DNA of 64,000 nt from JAFLCL01 sp039809495 (GCA_039809495.1 JBDHVC010000009.1:1-64000), one strand, 5' to 3'. Shown: positions 1 through 8,492, counted from the first letter of the stretch. The notes: generated by a model from the letters alone, not told the origin. A program made the numbers and translations.

Positions 1-35
1 CGCCGGATGCGGACCCGCTTGTCCGGTGGTGTGGC

Positions 36-65
36 AGGGGTCCCGAGGGGTTGCCTCGGGCCCCT
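36..65. terminator. Strong hairpin, terminator-like
   Basis: A 13-base left arm (36-48) pairs with a 12-base right arm (54-65) over a five-base loop, with one bulged base. It lies just upstream of the first complete gene and probably ends transcription of a gene to the left of the window. There is no T-run after it, so the termination role is inference. Confidence 0.4.
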
Positions 66-137
66 ATGCCGATCGAGAGGCCGCGACGCTCGAGGCGGAT
101 CGCCGCGCGAGAGGTCGAAGCGTGGTAGACGCTCCGC

Positions 138-1082
138 GTGAGCGGCCTCATCCCCTGGTTCCGCCTCGAGGGCATCCCGATCCCGCTGCCCGAGCACGTC
201 GATCTCTTCGGATATCGCGCGTCGTTCCCGCAAGACTGGTCCATCCAACCCTTCGGGGTGCTCGTCGCGACCGGCGTCCTGCTCGGCGCCTCGCTCGCCG
301 AGCGGCGAGGCAAGGCGGTGGGCGTTCACCCGAACGCGATCGCGAGCTGCGTCGGGCACGTGCTCGTCGGCGGCTTCGTCGTCGGCCACATGTTCGACGC
401 CATCGCCTACCACCCCGAGCACGTCCTCGAGAGCCCCCTCTATCTCCTGCGCGTCTGGGACGGGCTCTCGTCGTTCGGGGGCTTCCTCGGCGCCGTGATC
501 GGCCTCGTCATCTACCTCAAGCGCTACGGGGTCGACGCGCGCGTCATCGGCGATCCGATCGCGTGGGCGTTCCCGCTCGGCTGGATGTTCGGTCGCACGG
601 GCTGCTTCGTCGTCCACGATCACCCGGGCGCGCCCACCGACTTCTTCCTCGGCGTCCAGGACTACCACGCGGGCGAGCCGCCCTACGTCACGCGCCACGA
701 CCTCGGGCTCTACGAGGTGATCTGGTCGGCGGCCGTCATGGCGCTCTTCGTCTTCCTCGGGAGGACGCCCCGTAAGCGCGGCTTCTACCTCGGGCTCCTG
801 CCGATCCTCTACGCGCCCTTCCGCTTCGCGCTCGACTTCCTGCGCGCGCCCGACTTCGAGGGCGGAGACGTCCGCTACTTCGGCCTCACGCCCGGCCACT
901 ACGCGGCGGTCGTCCTCCTCGTGGCGGGGATCGCCTTCTTGCGCTGGGTCGAGCGCGCGCCCGAGCCGGAGGTGCCCGAGGCGCTGCGATGGGTCGAGCC
1001 GGGCCCCGACGGCGAGGCCTCGCCAACCGACAAGCCGAGCGAGCCCGCCTCGGAGGCGAAGGCGAAGAGGCCCAAGCGCTGA
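138..1082 (+). CDS. Lgt-family (prolipoprotein diacylglyceryl transferase-like) membrane protein
   Basis: A 314-residue polytopic membrane protein that resembles Lgt, the enzyme moving diacylglycerol from phosphatidylglycerol to the lipobox cysteine of prolipoproteins. The core matches the Lgt pattern: VWDGLSSFGGFLGA near residues 105-119, GRTGCF at 152-157, and FRFALDFLRAPD near the C-terminus. It differs from Escherichia coli Lgt where that enzyme needs residues: the SFHGG histidine is absent (SSFGG here) and GNFxNGE is replaced by GCFVVHDH. The last 40 residues are a charged tail rich in Glu, Pro and Lys. The GTG start at 138 is the only one that keeps the first hydrophobic region. It is therefore a divergent paralog, and activity as a real Lgt is doubtful. 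Confidence 0.72.
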   Translation: MSGLIPWFRLEGIPIPLPEHVDLFGYRASFPQDWSIQPFGVLVATGVLLGASLAERRGKAVGVHPNAIASCVGHVLVGGFVVGHMFDAIAYHPEHVLESPLYLLRVWDGLSSFGGFLGAVIGLVIYLKRYGVDARVIGDPIAWAFPLGWMFGRTGCFVVHDHPGAPTDFFLGVQDYHAGEPPYVTRHDLGLYEVIWSAAVMALFVFLGRTPRKRGFYLGLLPILYAPFRFALDFLRAPDFEGGDVRYFGLTPGHYAAVVLLVAGIAFLRWVERAPEPEVPEALRWVEPGPDGEASPTDKPSEPASEAKAKRPKR

Positions 1083-1206
1083 GCGATCCAAGCGGTGAGC
1101 GATCAGAGCACGAACCCGTTGCCCTGATCCGCGCCGCGCCTTCCTCGTCGGAGGAGCTGCCCAGAGCCCCTCCCTCACGCCGGGTGAATGGGCGCGCGCT
1201 CCGCTT

Positions 1207-1262
1207 CCGCCGAGCCAGCATGCTCGCGCGGGGCGGATCGCGTCGAGCGAGGCGCGCCGTCA
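1207..1262 (-). repeat. Dispersed palindromic repeat, copy A (starts at a stop codon)
   Basis: Read on the minus strand this 56-base element begins with TGACGGCGCGCCTCGCTCGA, whose TGA is the stop codon of the FmdB-like gene. Its first 35 bases are identical to the copy at 6391, and over its full length it aligns without gaps to the copy at 27678, with about eight mismatches by eye. It holds the palindromic core GGCGCGCC. Function is unknown; a 3' end hairpin or REP-like element is possible. Confidence 0.75.
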
Positions 1263-1556
1263 GCTCGGGTCGCTCGAGCCGCCGCTCGCGGCGCAGGCGC
1301 ATGAGGGCGCGGCGGCCGCGTCGCTCGTCGAGGCGGGCGCGCTCGAGGACTCGCCGCTCGACGCCGAGCCCTTCGGCTTCGAGTAGAGGTCGGCGTACCA
1401 GCCCCCGCCCTTCAGGATGAACGTCCCGCCGCTGATGAGCCGCACGAGCTTCTTCTCGGCGCACTTGGGGCAGAGCTCGAGCTTCGGATCGGTGATCCGC
1501 TGCTCGACCGTGAGCTCGTTGCCGCAACCCTCACATCGGTACTCGTACGTCGGCAT
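1260..1556 (-). CDS. FmdB-family zinc ribbon protein
   Basis: A 98-residue protein that opens with MPTYEYRCEGCG, the hallmark of the FmdB/CxxC_CXXC_SSSS regulatory zinc ribbon. Two knuckles are visible, C8-x2-C11 and C29-x2-C32. The C-terminal half is low-complexity Ser/Ala with a few extra cysteines. Family members are often annotated as putative regulators, but the biochemical role is not established. The start at 1556 is supported by a GGGAG ribosome site directly upstream, and a longer frame exists only because of the GC content. The stop codon is the first three bases of a dispersed palindromic repeat. Confidence 0.88.
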   Translation of the reverse strand: MPTYEYRCEGCGNELTVEQRITDPKLELCPKCAEKKLVRLISGGTFILKGGGWYADLYSKPKGSASSGESSSAPASTSDAAAAPSCACAASGGSSDPS

Positions 1557-1577
1557 GACTCCCTCGAAGGATGACCG

Positions 1578-1605
1578 AGCGTAGGTTCGATTCGCGCCGC
1601 GGCAA
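1578..1605 (-). promoter_or_regulatory. Candidate promoter for the FmdB-like gene
   Basis: On the minus strand TTGCCG (1605-1600) is followed after 16 bases by TACGCT (1583-1578), which leaves a leader of roughly 15 bases containing the GGGAG ribosome site. The match to the housekeeping consensus is moderate. Confidence 0.4.
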
Positions 1606-1657
1606 CCTCCGGCCTGGCCACTCGGCCGAGGGGTCGCGCGATCCGCGCCCCGCGCGG

Positions 1658-1686
1658 TTCGCCTCGCGCGCGCGAGCACGCATACT
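1658..1686 (+). promoter_or_regulatory. Candidate leaderless promoter for the FAD oxidoreductase
   Basis: TTCGCC (1658-1663), a 17-base spacer and CATACT (1681-1686) lie such that transcription would start at or within a base or two of the ATG at 1695. There is no ribosome binding site between them. It diverges from the FmdB promoter. Confidence 0.4.
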
Positions 1687-1694
1687 CCGCCGTG

Positions 1695-3314
1695 ATGGCG
1701 CCCCACGCGAGAGGTCCGAGGGAGCTCCCCGAGGAGCTGGAGCTCACGCTCGGTCTCGACGAGCCCGACGACGAGGCGTCGCTCCGCGCGCGGATCGCGC
1801 GCCAGCTCCACACGAGCGCGGACAGGATCCCCTTCGTCGCGATCCGCAAGCGCTCGGTCGACGCGCGCAAGGGGCAGGTTCGCTTCCACGTCCTCGTGGG
1901 CCTCGCGCGGGACGAGGCGCTCGACGGCGCGGCGCTCGGGCAGCCTCTACCGCGCGAGGTGAAGGGCCGAAGGCGGGTGCTCATCGTCGGGGACGGCCCG
2001 GCGGGCCTCTTCGCGGCTTACGCGCTCGCGCGCGAGGGGATCCCCTCGCTCGTCGTCGATCGCGGCAAGGGGGTCCAGCCGCGGCGCCACGATCTGAAGG
2101 CGATCCAGCGCGAGGGCCGCGTCGATCCGGACAGCAATTACGCGTTCGGCGAGGGCGGCGCGGGCACCTACTCGGACGGCAAGCTCTACACGCGCGCGCA
2201 CAAGCGCGGCGACGTGCGCGACGTGATCGAGACGCTCGCGCTCCACGGCGCGCCGCGCGCGATCCTGCTCGACGCGAGGCCCCACATCGGCTCGAACCGG
2301 CTGCCGAAGGTGATCAGCGCGATGCGCGAGCGGCTCGAGGCGGCGGGGGTGGCGTTCCGCTTCGAGAGCCGCGTGGTCGAGCTCCGCGTCACGGGGAGCG
2401 GCGAGGCGCGGCGCGTGGTCGGCGCGCGGCTCGCGAGCGGCGAGGAGCTCGAGGCCGACCACGTCGTGCTCGCGGCCGGGCACTCCGCGCGCGACGTCTT
2501 CGCGATGCTCGTCCGGCTCGGCGTCCGCCTCGAGCCCAAGGCGTTCGCGCTCGGCGTGCGGATCGAGCACCCCCAGCCGCTCGTCGACCGCATCCAGTAC
2601 GGCCGCGACTTCGGGCACCCGAGGCTGCCGGCCGCCTCCTACCGGCTCGCGCACGAGGTCGAGGGGCGCGGCGTCTTCTCGTTCTGCATGTGTCCGGGCG
2701 GCTTCATCGTGCCCGCCTCGACCGAGCCCACGGGCCTCGTCGTGAACGGCATGAGCCTCTCGCGGCGCGACTCGCCCTTCGCGAATTCGGGGCTCGTCGT
2801 CGCGATCGAGCCGGAGGACTTCTGCCGCGCGGGCTTCGACGGGCCCCTCGGCGGCGTCGAGCTCCAGGCCGCGATCGAGCGGCGCGCGCTCGAGGCGGGC
2901 GGGCCCAAGCTCGCCGCGCCCGCGGTGCGCGTGACGGACTTCCTCGCGGGCCGCCTCTCGAGCACGCTCCCCGAGACGAGCTATCTGCCGGGCGTCGTCG
3001 CGAGCGACGTCGGCGCGGTGCTCGACGCGGCTGGCCTCCCGATCGCGGCGCGGCTGCGCGAGGCGCTGCGCGCGTTCGGGGGGAGGATGCGCGGCTACGT
3101 CACCGAGGAGGCGATCCTCGTCGCGACCGAGTCGCGGACGAGCGCGCCCGTCCGCGTCGTGCGCGATCCCGAGACGCTCGAGGCGCCCGGGCTCGCCGGC
3201 CTCTACCCGGCGGGCGAGGGCGCGGGGCACGCGGGCGGCATCGCGAGCGCGGCGATGGACGGCCTGCGCGTCGGGCGCGTCATCGCCGCGCGGATCGCGC
3301 GCGCGGCGAGCTGA
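1695..3314 (+). CDS. FAD-dependent oxidoreductase (COG2509-type)
   Basis: A protein of about 539 residues with a dinucleotide-binding loop VLIVGDGPAGLFAAYAL near residue 95, preceded by a 90-residue N-terminal domain. The internal motifs NYAFGEGGAGTYSDGKLYTR and FCMCPGGF, and the C-terminal LYPAGEGAGHAGGI, which closes the FAD site, place it with the uncharacterised FAD-dependent dehydrogenases of the COG2509 kind. The substrate is not known. A GTG lies three bases upstream at 1692; I prefer the ATG because of its spacing to a candidate -10 box. It is a single gene, divergent from the FmdB-like gene and convergent with the thiolase. Confidence 0.85.
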   Translation: MAPHARGPRELPEELELTLGLDEPDDEASLRARIARQLHTSADRIPFVAIRKRSVDARKGQVRFHVLVGLARDEALDGAALGQPLPREVKGRRRVLIVGDGPAGLFAAYALAREGIPSLVVDRGKGVQPRRHDLKAIQREGRVDPDSNYAFGEGGAGTYSDGKLYTRAHKRGDVRDVIETLALHGAPRAILLDARPHIGSNRLPKVISAMRERLEAAGVAFRFESRVVELRVTGSGEARRVVGARLASGEELEADHVVLAAGHSARDVFAMLVRLGVRLEPKAFALGVRIEHPQPLVDRIQYGRDFGHPRLPAASYRLAHEVEGRGVFSFCMCPGGFIVPASTEPTGLVVNGMSLSRRDSPFANSGLVVAIEPEDFCRAGFDGPLGGVELQAAIERRALEAGGPKLAAPAVRVTDFLAGRLSSTLPETSYLPGVVASDVGAVLDAAGLPIAARLREALRAFGGRMRGYVTEEAILVATESRTSAPVRVVRDPETLEAPGLAGLYPAGEGAGHAGGIASAAMDGLRVGRVIAARIARAAS

Positions 3315-3372
3315 GCGCGCCGACCGGACCGGCTTGCGCGTGCGTCCGATCGGCGCGCTCGCTCGCGCGCTC

Positions 3373-4566
3373 TCAGAGCCGCTCGAGCAGGACGGCGAGG
3401 CCCTGGCCACCGCCGATGCACGCCGAGCCCACGCCAAAGCGCTTGTTCAGGCGGCGCAGCGTGTAGATCACGTTCGCGGTGATGCGCGAGCCGCTCGCGC
3501 CGAGCGGGTGGCCGAGCGCGATCGCGCCGCCGTTGAGGTTCGTCTTCGCGGGGTCGAGGCCGAGCTCCTTCTCGACCGCGAGGAATTGCGCGGCGAAGGC
3601 CTCGTTCACGTCGAAGACGTCGATCTCGTCCTGCTTGAGCCCGGCGCGCTCGAGGGCGCTGCGGATCGCTGGCGCGGGGCCGATGCCCATGATCGTCGGA
3701 TCGACGGCGGCGACGCCCCACGAGACGAGGCGCGCGAGCGGCGTGAGGCCGCGCCCCTTCGCCCACTCGGCGTCGACGACGATCAGCGTGCCCGCGCCGT
3801 CGTTGATGCCGGACGCGTTGCCCGCGGTGACGACGCCGTCCTTCTTGAAGACGGGCGGCAGCTTCGCGAGCGTCTCCATCGTCGAGCGCCGCGGGTGCTC
3901 GTCCCGATCGACGAGCCGCGTGGCCTTGCGCTCCTTCACCTCGACCGGCGCGAGCTCGTCGGCGAACGCGCCCGCCTCGTGCGCCGCGGCCCAGCGCTCC
4001 TGGCTCCGCATCGCGAAGGCGTCGCAGTCCTCGCGCGTGATGCCGTATTTCTCGGCGAGCTTCTCCGCCGTCATCGCCATCGGCATGTTGGTGTAGGTGT
4101 CGTGGAGGGCCGCGAAGAGCGTGTCGACGAGCTCGGGCGCCTTGCCGAACTTCGCGCCGCCGTCGCGCAGCCCCCACACGGCGTGGGGCGCCTGGCTCAT
4201 GTTCTCCGCGCCCGCGGCGACGACGGCCCGCGCGTCGCCGAGCAGGATCTGCTCGGCCGCCGTGATCACCGACTGGAAGCCCGAGCCGCAGAGGCGGTTC
4301 ACCGTGAGCGCCGGTCGGTCGATCGGCACGCCCGACTTCAGGCCGACGTGCCGCGCGCCGTAGATCGCGTCCTTCGACGTCTGCTGGACGTTGCCGAGGA
4401 TGACCTGGTCGATCTCCTCGCCCGCGAGCCCCGCCTGCGCGAGCGCGGCCTTCGTCGAGACGACCGCGAGATCGATCGCGCTGATGTCCTTGAAGGACTG
4501 GCTGAATTCGCCGAAGGCGGTGCGCTTGGCGCCGACGATCCAGATCTCCTTGCTCAGCTTCTTCAT
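3373..4566 (-). CDS. Acetyl-CoA C-acyltransferase (thiolase)
   Basis: A 397-residue thiolase, the usual length for the family. All catalytic residues are present: the nucleophilic cysteine C93 in NRLCGSGFQ, the histidine H353 in GHPLGASG and the second cysteine C383 in GSACIGGGQG. It would cleave 3-ketoacyl-CoA or condense two acetyl-CoA in the cytosol. The gene lies 93 bases downstream of a MaoC-type hydratase on the same strand, which points to fatty-acid oxidation or polyhydroxyalkanoate-type metabolism. Chain-length preference cannot be read from sequence, so degradative and biosynthetic roles both remain possible. Confidence 0.95.
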   Translation of the reverse strand: MKKLSKEIWIVGAKRTAFGEFSQSFKDISAIDLAVVSTKAALAQAGLAGEEIDQVILGNVQQTSKDAIYGARHVGLKSGVPIDRPALTVNRLCGSGFQSVITAAEQILLGDARAVVAAGAENMSQAPHAVWGLRDGGAKFGKAPELVDTLFAALHDTYTNMPMAMTAEKLAEKYGITREDCDAFAMRSQERWAAAHEAGAFADELAPVEVKERKATRLVDRDEHPRRSTMETLAKLPPVFKKDGVVTAGNASGINDGAGTLIVVDAEWAKGRGLTPLARLVSWGVAAVDPTIMGIGPAPAIRSALERAGLKQDEIDVFDVNEAFAAQFLAVEKELGLDPAKTNLNGGAIALGHPLGASGSRITANVIYTLRRLNKRFGVGSACIGGGQGLAVLLERL

Positions 4567-4659
4567 GTCTTGCCTCGTTCGATCTCGGGTTGCGATCTCG
4601 AGGGCGGCCCGGAGGCGCGCCCGCTCAGGGGATGCGAGGGGGTGTGGCGGCGCCCGGGC

Positions 4660-5535
4660 TCACCCCGCGAGCTCGGCCCACGCGTTGCTGAAGACGGGCT
4701 CCTCGGGGTGCTCGCGCGTGCTCGCCTGGACGATCACGCGGCCCTCCTCGCGCCAGCCCTCGACGACGAGCGTGTCGCCCGGCCAGACCGGCTTCGAGAA
4801 GCGTCCGACGAGGCGCGCGAGCCTCGCGGGATCGCCGCCGCACTCGTGCGCGAGGATCGCGCGCCCGACGTAGCCGTAGGTGCAGAGGCCGTGGAGGATC
4901 GGCCTGCCCTCCGTGATCTTCGCGGCCTTCTCCGCGACGCGCGGATCGGCGTGGAGGGGGTTGAGGTCGCCCGAGAGGCGATAGAGGAGCGCCTGCGAGG
5001 GGCTCGTCGCGTAGGAGACGCGCCAGTCGGCCTCGCGCTCGGGCGGCCGCACGCGGACGCTCTTGGGCGGCGGCTCTCCGCCGTAGCCGCCGTCGAGGAG
5101 GTACATGATCGTCCACTCCGTCTCGCAGAGGAGCGCGCCGGCCTCGTCGCGCGTCTCGGTCGCGAAGACGACCTGCGCCATCCGCTTGAGGTCGCCGACG
5201 CTCGCTACCCTGCCGATCGTCGTGAGCGTCCCGCTCGGGGCGAAGGGCCGGTGCAGGCGGACGCTCTCCGCGCCGTGGACGACGCCCGAGAAGTCGCCGC
5301 CGACGACGTCGAAGAGGGCCTTGCACGCCTCGAACGTGGGGATGACCGCGTAGGTCGGCAGGACGCGCATCGGCGCGTCGCCCTCCTGGCCCTCGTAGAC
5401 GAAGGCGAGGTCCTCCGCCCCCGCGCCGACGCCGAGGGCGTAGAGCGCCGCGTCCTGCCAGCGGTAGGTGAACGTGAGCGGCGCGGTCGTCTTGCCGACG
5501 GCCGACGGATCGAGGGGCTTCTTCGGGGAGCTCAT
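4660..5535 (-). CDS. MaoC-type (R)-specific enoyl-CoA hydratase 2 family protein
   Basis: A 291-residue double hot-dog protein. The C-terminal half carries the hydratase-2 motif with the catalytic Asp and His, YRLSGDLNPLHADP near residue 190, followed by GRPILHGLCTYG. The N-terminal half is a second, degenerate hot-dog fold, as in eukaryotic hydratase 2. It should hydrate trans-2-enoyl-CoA to the (R)-3-hydroxy form. It is transcribed before the thiolase gene, so the two probably form an operon. The start at 5535 was chosen because the protein then begins at the usual family N-terminus; a longer upstream frame has only shadow composition. Confidence 0.88.
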   Translation of the reverse strand: MSSPKKPLDPSAVGKTTAPLTFTYRWQDAALYALGVGAGAEDLAFVYEGQEGDAPMRVLPTYAVIPTFEACKALFDVVGGDFSGVVHGAESVRLHRPFAPSGTLTTIGRVASVGDLKRMAQVVFATETRDEAGALLCETEWTIMYLLDGGYGGEPPPKSVRVRPPEREADWRVSYATSPSQALLYRLSGDLNPLHADPRVAEKAAKITEGRPILHGLCTYGYVGRAILAHECGGDPARLARLVGRFSKPVWPGDTLVVEGWREEGRVIVQASTREHPEEPVFSNAWAELAG

Positions 5536-5628
5536 GGCGCGCGTGGGCTCTAGCGTCACGCCCCGCGCCCCGCAAGCGCGCCGGACGCGCTTGCCCGGAG
5601 GCGAGGCGGGCTCCACGCTCCCTGCCTG

Positions 5629-6393
5629 ATGCGAGCCGACGAGCGCACCGACGCGTCCAGGGCCCGCAGCGCGCGCGAGCCTCGCGGAGCTCCGCGTCGG
5701 ATCATCCTGCTCGCGTCGCTCACGCTCGCCGCCGCGAGCTGCGGGCCGAGGCCGCACTCGCCGCCCGACGCGAGCCCGCTCCCCGAGCCCGACGCCGCCG
5801 TGCTCATGGTCGACACGGACGGTGACGGGCTCTGCGACACGACCGAATTCGCGCGCGGCACGGACCCCGCGCTGCTCGACACCGACGGCGACGGCTTCTC
5901 GGATCTCGTCGAGCTCCAGGTCGGCTCGGATCCTCGATCGCGCGCGACGCCCGATCGCGAGCTGCTCGTCTTTCTCCCGACCGACCGCGGCTTCGTCGCC
6001 TCGACGCTCCTCACCTACGGCGTGCGAGGGGAGGGCGGCAATTACGTGGGCGGCTTCTCGGCGCGGCGCCGCCCGTATGGAGGCGAGGCGAGCGCGAACG
6101 ACTTCTTCGATCGCGCCTTCGCCGTCTCGGCGCGGCCGCTCGCCCAGGTCGGCGCGATCGAGGGCGAGCGCTTCATCCACGTCGTCGGCCGCACGCTCCT
6201 CAGCTACCAGGTCGACCTCGCGTACCGGGACCGCGACGGGCTCGTCGAGTGCATGGAGCTCTTCCCCTTCGTCTACCAGGTGAAGCTCGAGGGCGTGGGC
6301 CTCGTGGGCTATCAGCAGCGCCTGCTCGTCGTCGGCCCGCGCGCGATGAGCCCGGGCCGCGGCGCTTGGTGCGTGCCCGCGAGCTGCTTCTGA
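5629..6393 (+). CDS. Lipoprotein with thrombospondin type-3-like calcium repeats
   Basis: A 254-residue protein with a basic N-terminus, a hydrophobic stretch near residues 24-36 and a lipobox ending AAASC, so probably anchored to a membrane facing the envelope. Two acidic DTDGDG loops (DTDGDGLCD and DTDGDGFSD) about 28 residues apart resemble thrombospondin type-3 calcium-binding repeats. After the lipobox comes a short Pro/Asp/Ala linker like those of other lipoproteins in this window. The rest has no recognisable domain. The stop codon opens the palindromic repeat that it shares with the convergent dehydrogenase gene. Function is unknown. Confidence 0.72.
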   Translation: MRADERTDASRARSAREPRGAPRRIILLASLTLAAASCGPRPHSPPDASPLPEPDAAVLMVDTDGDGLCDTTEFARGTDPALLDTDGDGFSDLVELQVGSDPRSRATPDRELLVFLPTDRGFVASTLLTYGVRGEGGNYVGGFSARRRPYGGEASANDFFDRAFAVSARPLAQVGAIEGERFIHVVGRTLLSYQVDLAYRDRDGLVECMELFPFVYQVKLEGVGLVGYQQRLLVVGPRAMSPGRGAWCVPASCF

Positions 6394-6439
6394 CGGCGCG
6401 CCTCGCTCGACGCGATCCGCCCCGCCGGGTGCGCCGTCA
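6391..6439. repeat. Palindromic repeat copy B joining two convergent stop codons
   Basis: The element starts at the plus-strand stop (TGACGGCGCG...) and ends at the minus-strand stop (...GCGCCGTCA), so the two TGA codons are the tips of one inverted repeat. Its first 35 bases are identical to copy A at 1262-1228. As RNA it can fold from either strand, which suggests a bidirectional terminator. Confidence 0.75.
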
Positions 6440-7519
6440 CGCGCGATCGAGGATGAAGCGCGCGACCTCGCTCGTGCGCTTGTCGCCGCCGAGATCCGGC
6501 GTCGTCACGCCCTCGGCGACGGCCTCCTCGACGAGCCGCGTGAGGCGCTCCTCCTCGCCCTCGACGCCGAGGTGCGTGAGCATCATGCCGACGGTGAGCA
6601 CCGTCGCGAGCGGGTTCGCGAGGTCCTTGCCGGCGATGTCGGGCGCGCTCCCGTGGACGGGCTCGAAGAGGCCGCGGCAGCGCGCCGTGACGTCCGACCA
6701 GCGCCCATCGTCGGGGCGCACGTTCGCGCTCGCCGCCATCCCGAGGCCGCCCTGGAGCGCGGCGCCGAGGTCGGTGACGATGTCGCCGAAGAGGTTGTTC
6801 GTGACGATGACGTCGTAGCTCTCGGGCGAGCGCACGAGGCCGAGGCAGAGCGCGTCGACGTAGACGTGCTTGGCCTCGATCTCCGGGTACTCCTTCGCCA
6901 CCTCGGCGAAGGTGCGGCGCCAGAGCCCGTGCGCGTAGGCCATCGCGTTCGACTTGTCGCTCATGTGGACGCGCCCGCGCCCGTGCGCCCTCGCGTACGC
7001 GAACGCGGCGCGGATCACGCGCTCGACGCCCTTGCGCGTGTTGAGGTCCTCGTTGATGGCGACCTCGTCGGGGGAGCCCTTCTTGAAGTTGCCCCCGACG
7101 TTCACGTAGACGCCCTCGGTGTTCTCGCGGAAGACGACGATGTCGCAGCTCGAGGCGTCCTTGCCCTTGAGGGGCATGAGCGCGTCGGCGAGGCAGACGA
7201 TCGGGCGCACGTTGCAGTAGAGATCGAGCCCGAAGCGCAGGCCGAAGAGGATGTCGCGGGCGTAGTCGAGGCTCGGCACGCGCGGATCACCGATCGCTCC
7301 GAGCAGGACCGCGTCGCACTCGTCGCGGATGAAGCGCCGCTCCTCCTCGGGGAAGGTCGATCCGTCGCGGAGGAAGCGATCGGCCCCGAGGTCGACGGGG
7401 CAGAGCTCGAGGTCGAGCCCGCGCCGCTCGCGGATCTTCTCGAGCAGGGCGGCCCCCACGGGGACGACCTCCTTGCCGATGCCATCGCCGGGGAGGAGCG
7501 CGACGCGGAGCTCTGTCAT
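6437..7519 (-). CDS. Isocitrate/isopropylmalate dehydrogenase-family protein
   Basis: A 360-residue beta-decarboxylating dehydrogenase. N-terminal LLPGDGIGKEVV, the substrate loop VVFRENTEGVYVNVG, the Mg-binding NNLFGDIVTDLGAALQGGLG and the C-terminal FEPVHGSAPDIAGKDLANP are all present. This family oxidises a 2-hydroxyacid with NAD(P) and then decarboxylates it. The FRENTEG loop is closer to isocitrate, homoisocitrate or tartrate dehydrogenases than to typical LeuB (which has RELTGG), so I do not assign leuB. No leuC or leuD lies nearby. A TAGCTT box eight bases before the ATG suggests a leaderless transcript. The stop codon is one tip of the shared palindrome. Confidence 0.85.
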   Translation of the reverse strand: MTELRVALLPGDGIGKEVVPVGAALLEKIRERRGLDLELCPVDLGADRFLRDGSTFPEEERRFIRDECDAVLLGAIGDPRVPSLDYARDILFGLRFGLDLYCNVRPIVCLADALMPLKGKDASSCDIVVFRENTEGVYVNVGGNFKKGSPDEVAINEDLNTRKGVERVIRAAFAYARAHGRGRVHMSDKSNAMAYAHGLWRRTFAEVAKEYPEIEAKHVYVDALCLGLVRSPESYDVIVTNNLFGDIVTDLGAALQGGLGMAASANVRPDDGRWSDVTARCRGLFEPVHGSAPDIAGKDLANPLATVLTVGMMLTHLGVEGEEERLTRLVEEAVAEGVTTPDLGGDKRTSEVARFILDRA

Positions 7520-7708
7520 GGCCGCGCAAGCTACCACGCGCCCGCGTCCGCGAGCGCCTCTCCACCTCCCGCGGGGCCTCGCCTCGGGCCGGACGCGACC
7601 CCGGGCCGCGGCTCGATGGCACACGTCGTGCGAAGCGCCCCGCCCGGACGCTCCGACGTCGGCTTCGCTTGACACGGTGGCGCTCGATTGGTGAGCTTTG
7701 CCGCACAC
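7520..7708. promoter_or_regulatory. Divergent promoter region between dehydrogenase and PP2C genes
   Basis: On the plus strand TTGACA (7669-7674) is a perfect -35 box; the best -10 at 17 bases is TGAGCT (7692-7697), which is weak. The ATG of the phosphatase follows 11 bases later. On the minus strand TAGCTT (7533-7528) stands eight bases before the dehydrogenase start. No small gene is convincing here. Confidence 0.4.
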
Positions 7709-8476
7709 ATGGAGATCGTCGCCGCAGGCGTCACGGACGTCGGACAGCAGCGAGAGCACAACGAGGACTCGTTCTGCATCCTGCCGGAATTCGGTCTCTA
7801 CATCGTCGCGGACGGCATGGGGGGGCACCGCGCGGGCGACGTCGCGAGCCGCATGGCGACGCACGCGATGGCGTCGTTCTTCCTCGCGACCTCGAAGGAG
7901 GACGCGACCTGGCCCTTCCACTTCGATCCCCACCTCTCCGTCGACGAGAACCGGCTCATCACGGGCATCCGCGTCGCGAACAAGCGCATCTACGACACGA
8001 GCGCGCGCCACCGCGAGGTGCACGGGATGGGCACGACGATCGTCGGCATCCTCGTCTCGCAGGGCGGCAAGCGCATCTACGTCGCGCACGTCGGCGACAG
8101 CCGCTGCTACCGCGTGCGCGACGGCGCCATCGCGCAGCTCACGCGCGACCACTCGCTCCTCAACGACTACCTCGCCGTCCTGCCGGATCTCTCGCCCGAG
8201 CAGCGCGAGGAATTGCCGAAGAACGTGATCACGCGCGCGCTCGGCATGCAGGACTCCGTCGTCGTCGATCTCCTGCCCGAGACGCCCAAGCCGGGCGATC
8301 TCTACATGCTCTGCTCCGACGGCCTCTCGGGCATGATCACCGACGAGCAGATCCTCGAGAGCTGCCTCGCGCACCCGGACGATCCGCGCGCCGCCGCGAC
8401 GGAGATGGTGCAGCGGGCGAACGACCACGGCGGGGAGGACAACATCACCGTCGTCGTGGTCGCCGTCCGCGCCTGA
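7709..8476 (+). CDS. PP2C-family Ser/Thr protein phosphatase
   Basis: A 255-residue soluble PP2C phosphatase with every metal-binding motif in order: HNED at 17-20, VADGMGGHRAGD from 33, GMGTT, HVGDSRCYR, LTRDHS, SDGLSGMI and the C-terminal GGEDNITVVVV. It should remove phosphate from serine and threonine of cytosolic proteins and could counteract the two Ser/Thr kinases in this window, although it is not in an operon with either. An earlier TTG start at 7688 is possible, but the family N-terminus fits the ATG at 7709. A hairpin followed by TTTT lies just downstream. Confidence 0.95.
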   Translation: MEIVAAGVTDVGQQREHNEDSFCILPEFGLYIVADGMGGHRAGDVASRMATHAMASFFLATSKEDATWPFHFDPHLSVDENRLITGIRVANKRIYDTSARHREVHGMGTTIVGILVSQGGKRIYVAHVGDSRCYRVRDGAIAQLTRDHSLLNDYLAVLPDLSPEQREELPKNVITRALGMQDSVVVDLLPETPKPGDLYMLCSDGLSGMITDEQILESCLAHPDDPRAAATEMVQRANDHGGEDNITVVVVAVRA

Positions 8477-8492
8477 TCGTCAGCGGGCCTCG

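Noticed and set aside
1571..1600. A GGTTCGATTC segment resembling a tRNA T-arm
   Set aside because: No acceptor, D or anticodon arm can be folded around it, and it lies in a divergent promoter region.
3334..5553. A plus-strand open frame opposite the thiolase and MaoC genes
   Set aside because: The minus strand carries complete catalytic motifs of both enzymes; the plus frame is Arg/Glu/Ala-rich noise.
6437..7519. Naming the dehydrogenase leuB
   Set aside because: The substrate loop reads FRENTEG rather than the RELTGG expected for LeuB, and no leuCD genes are near.
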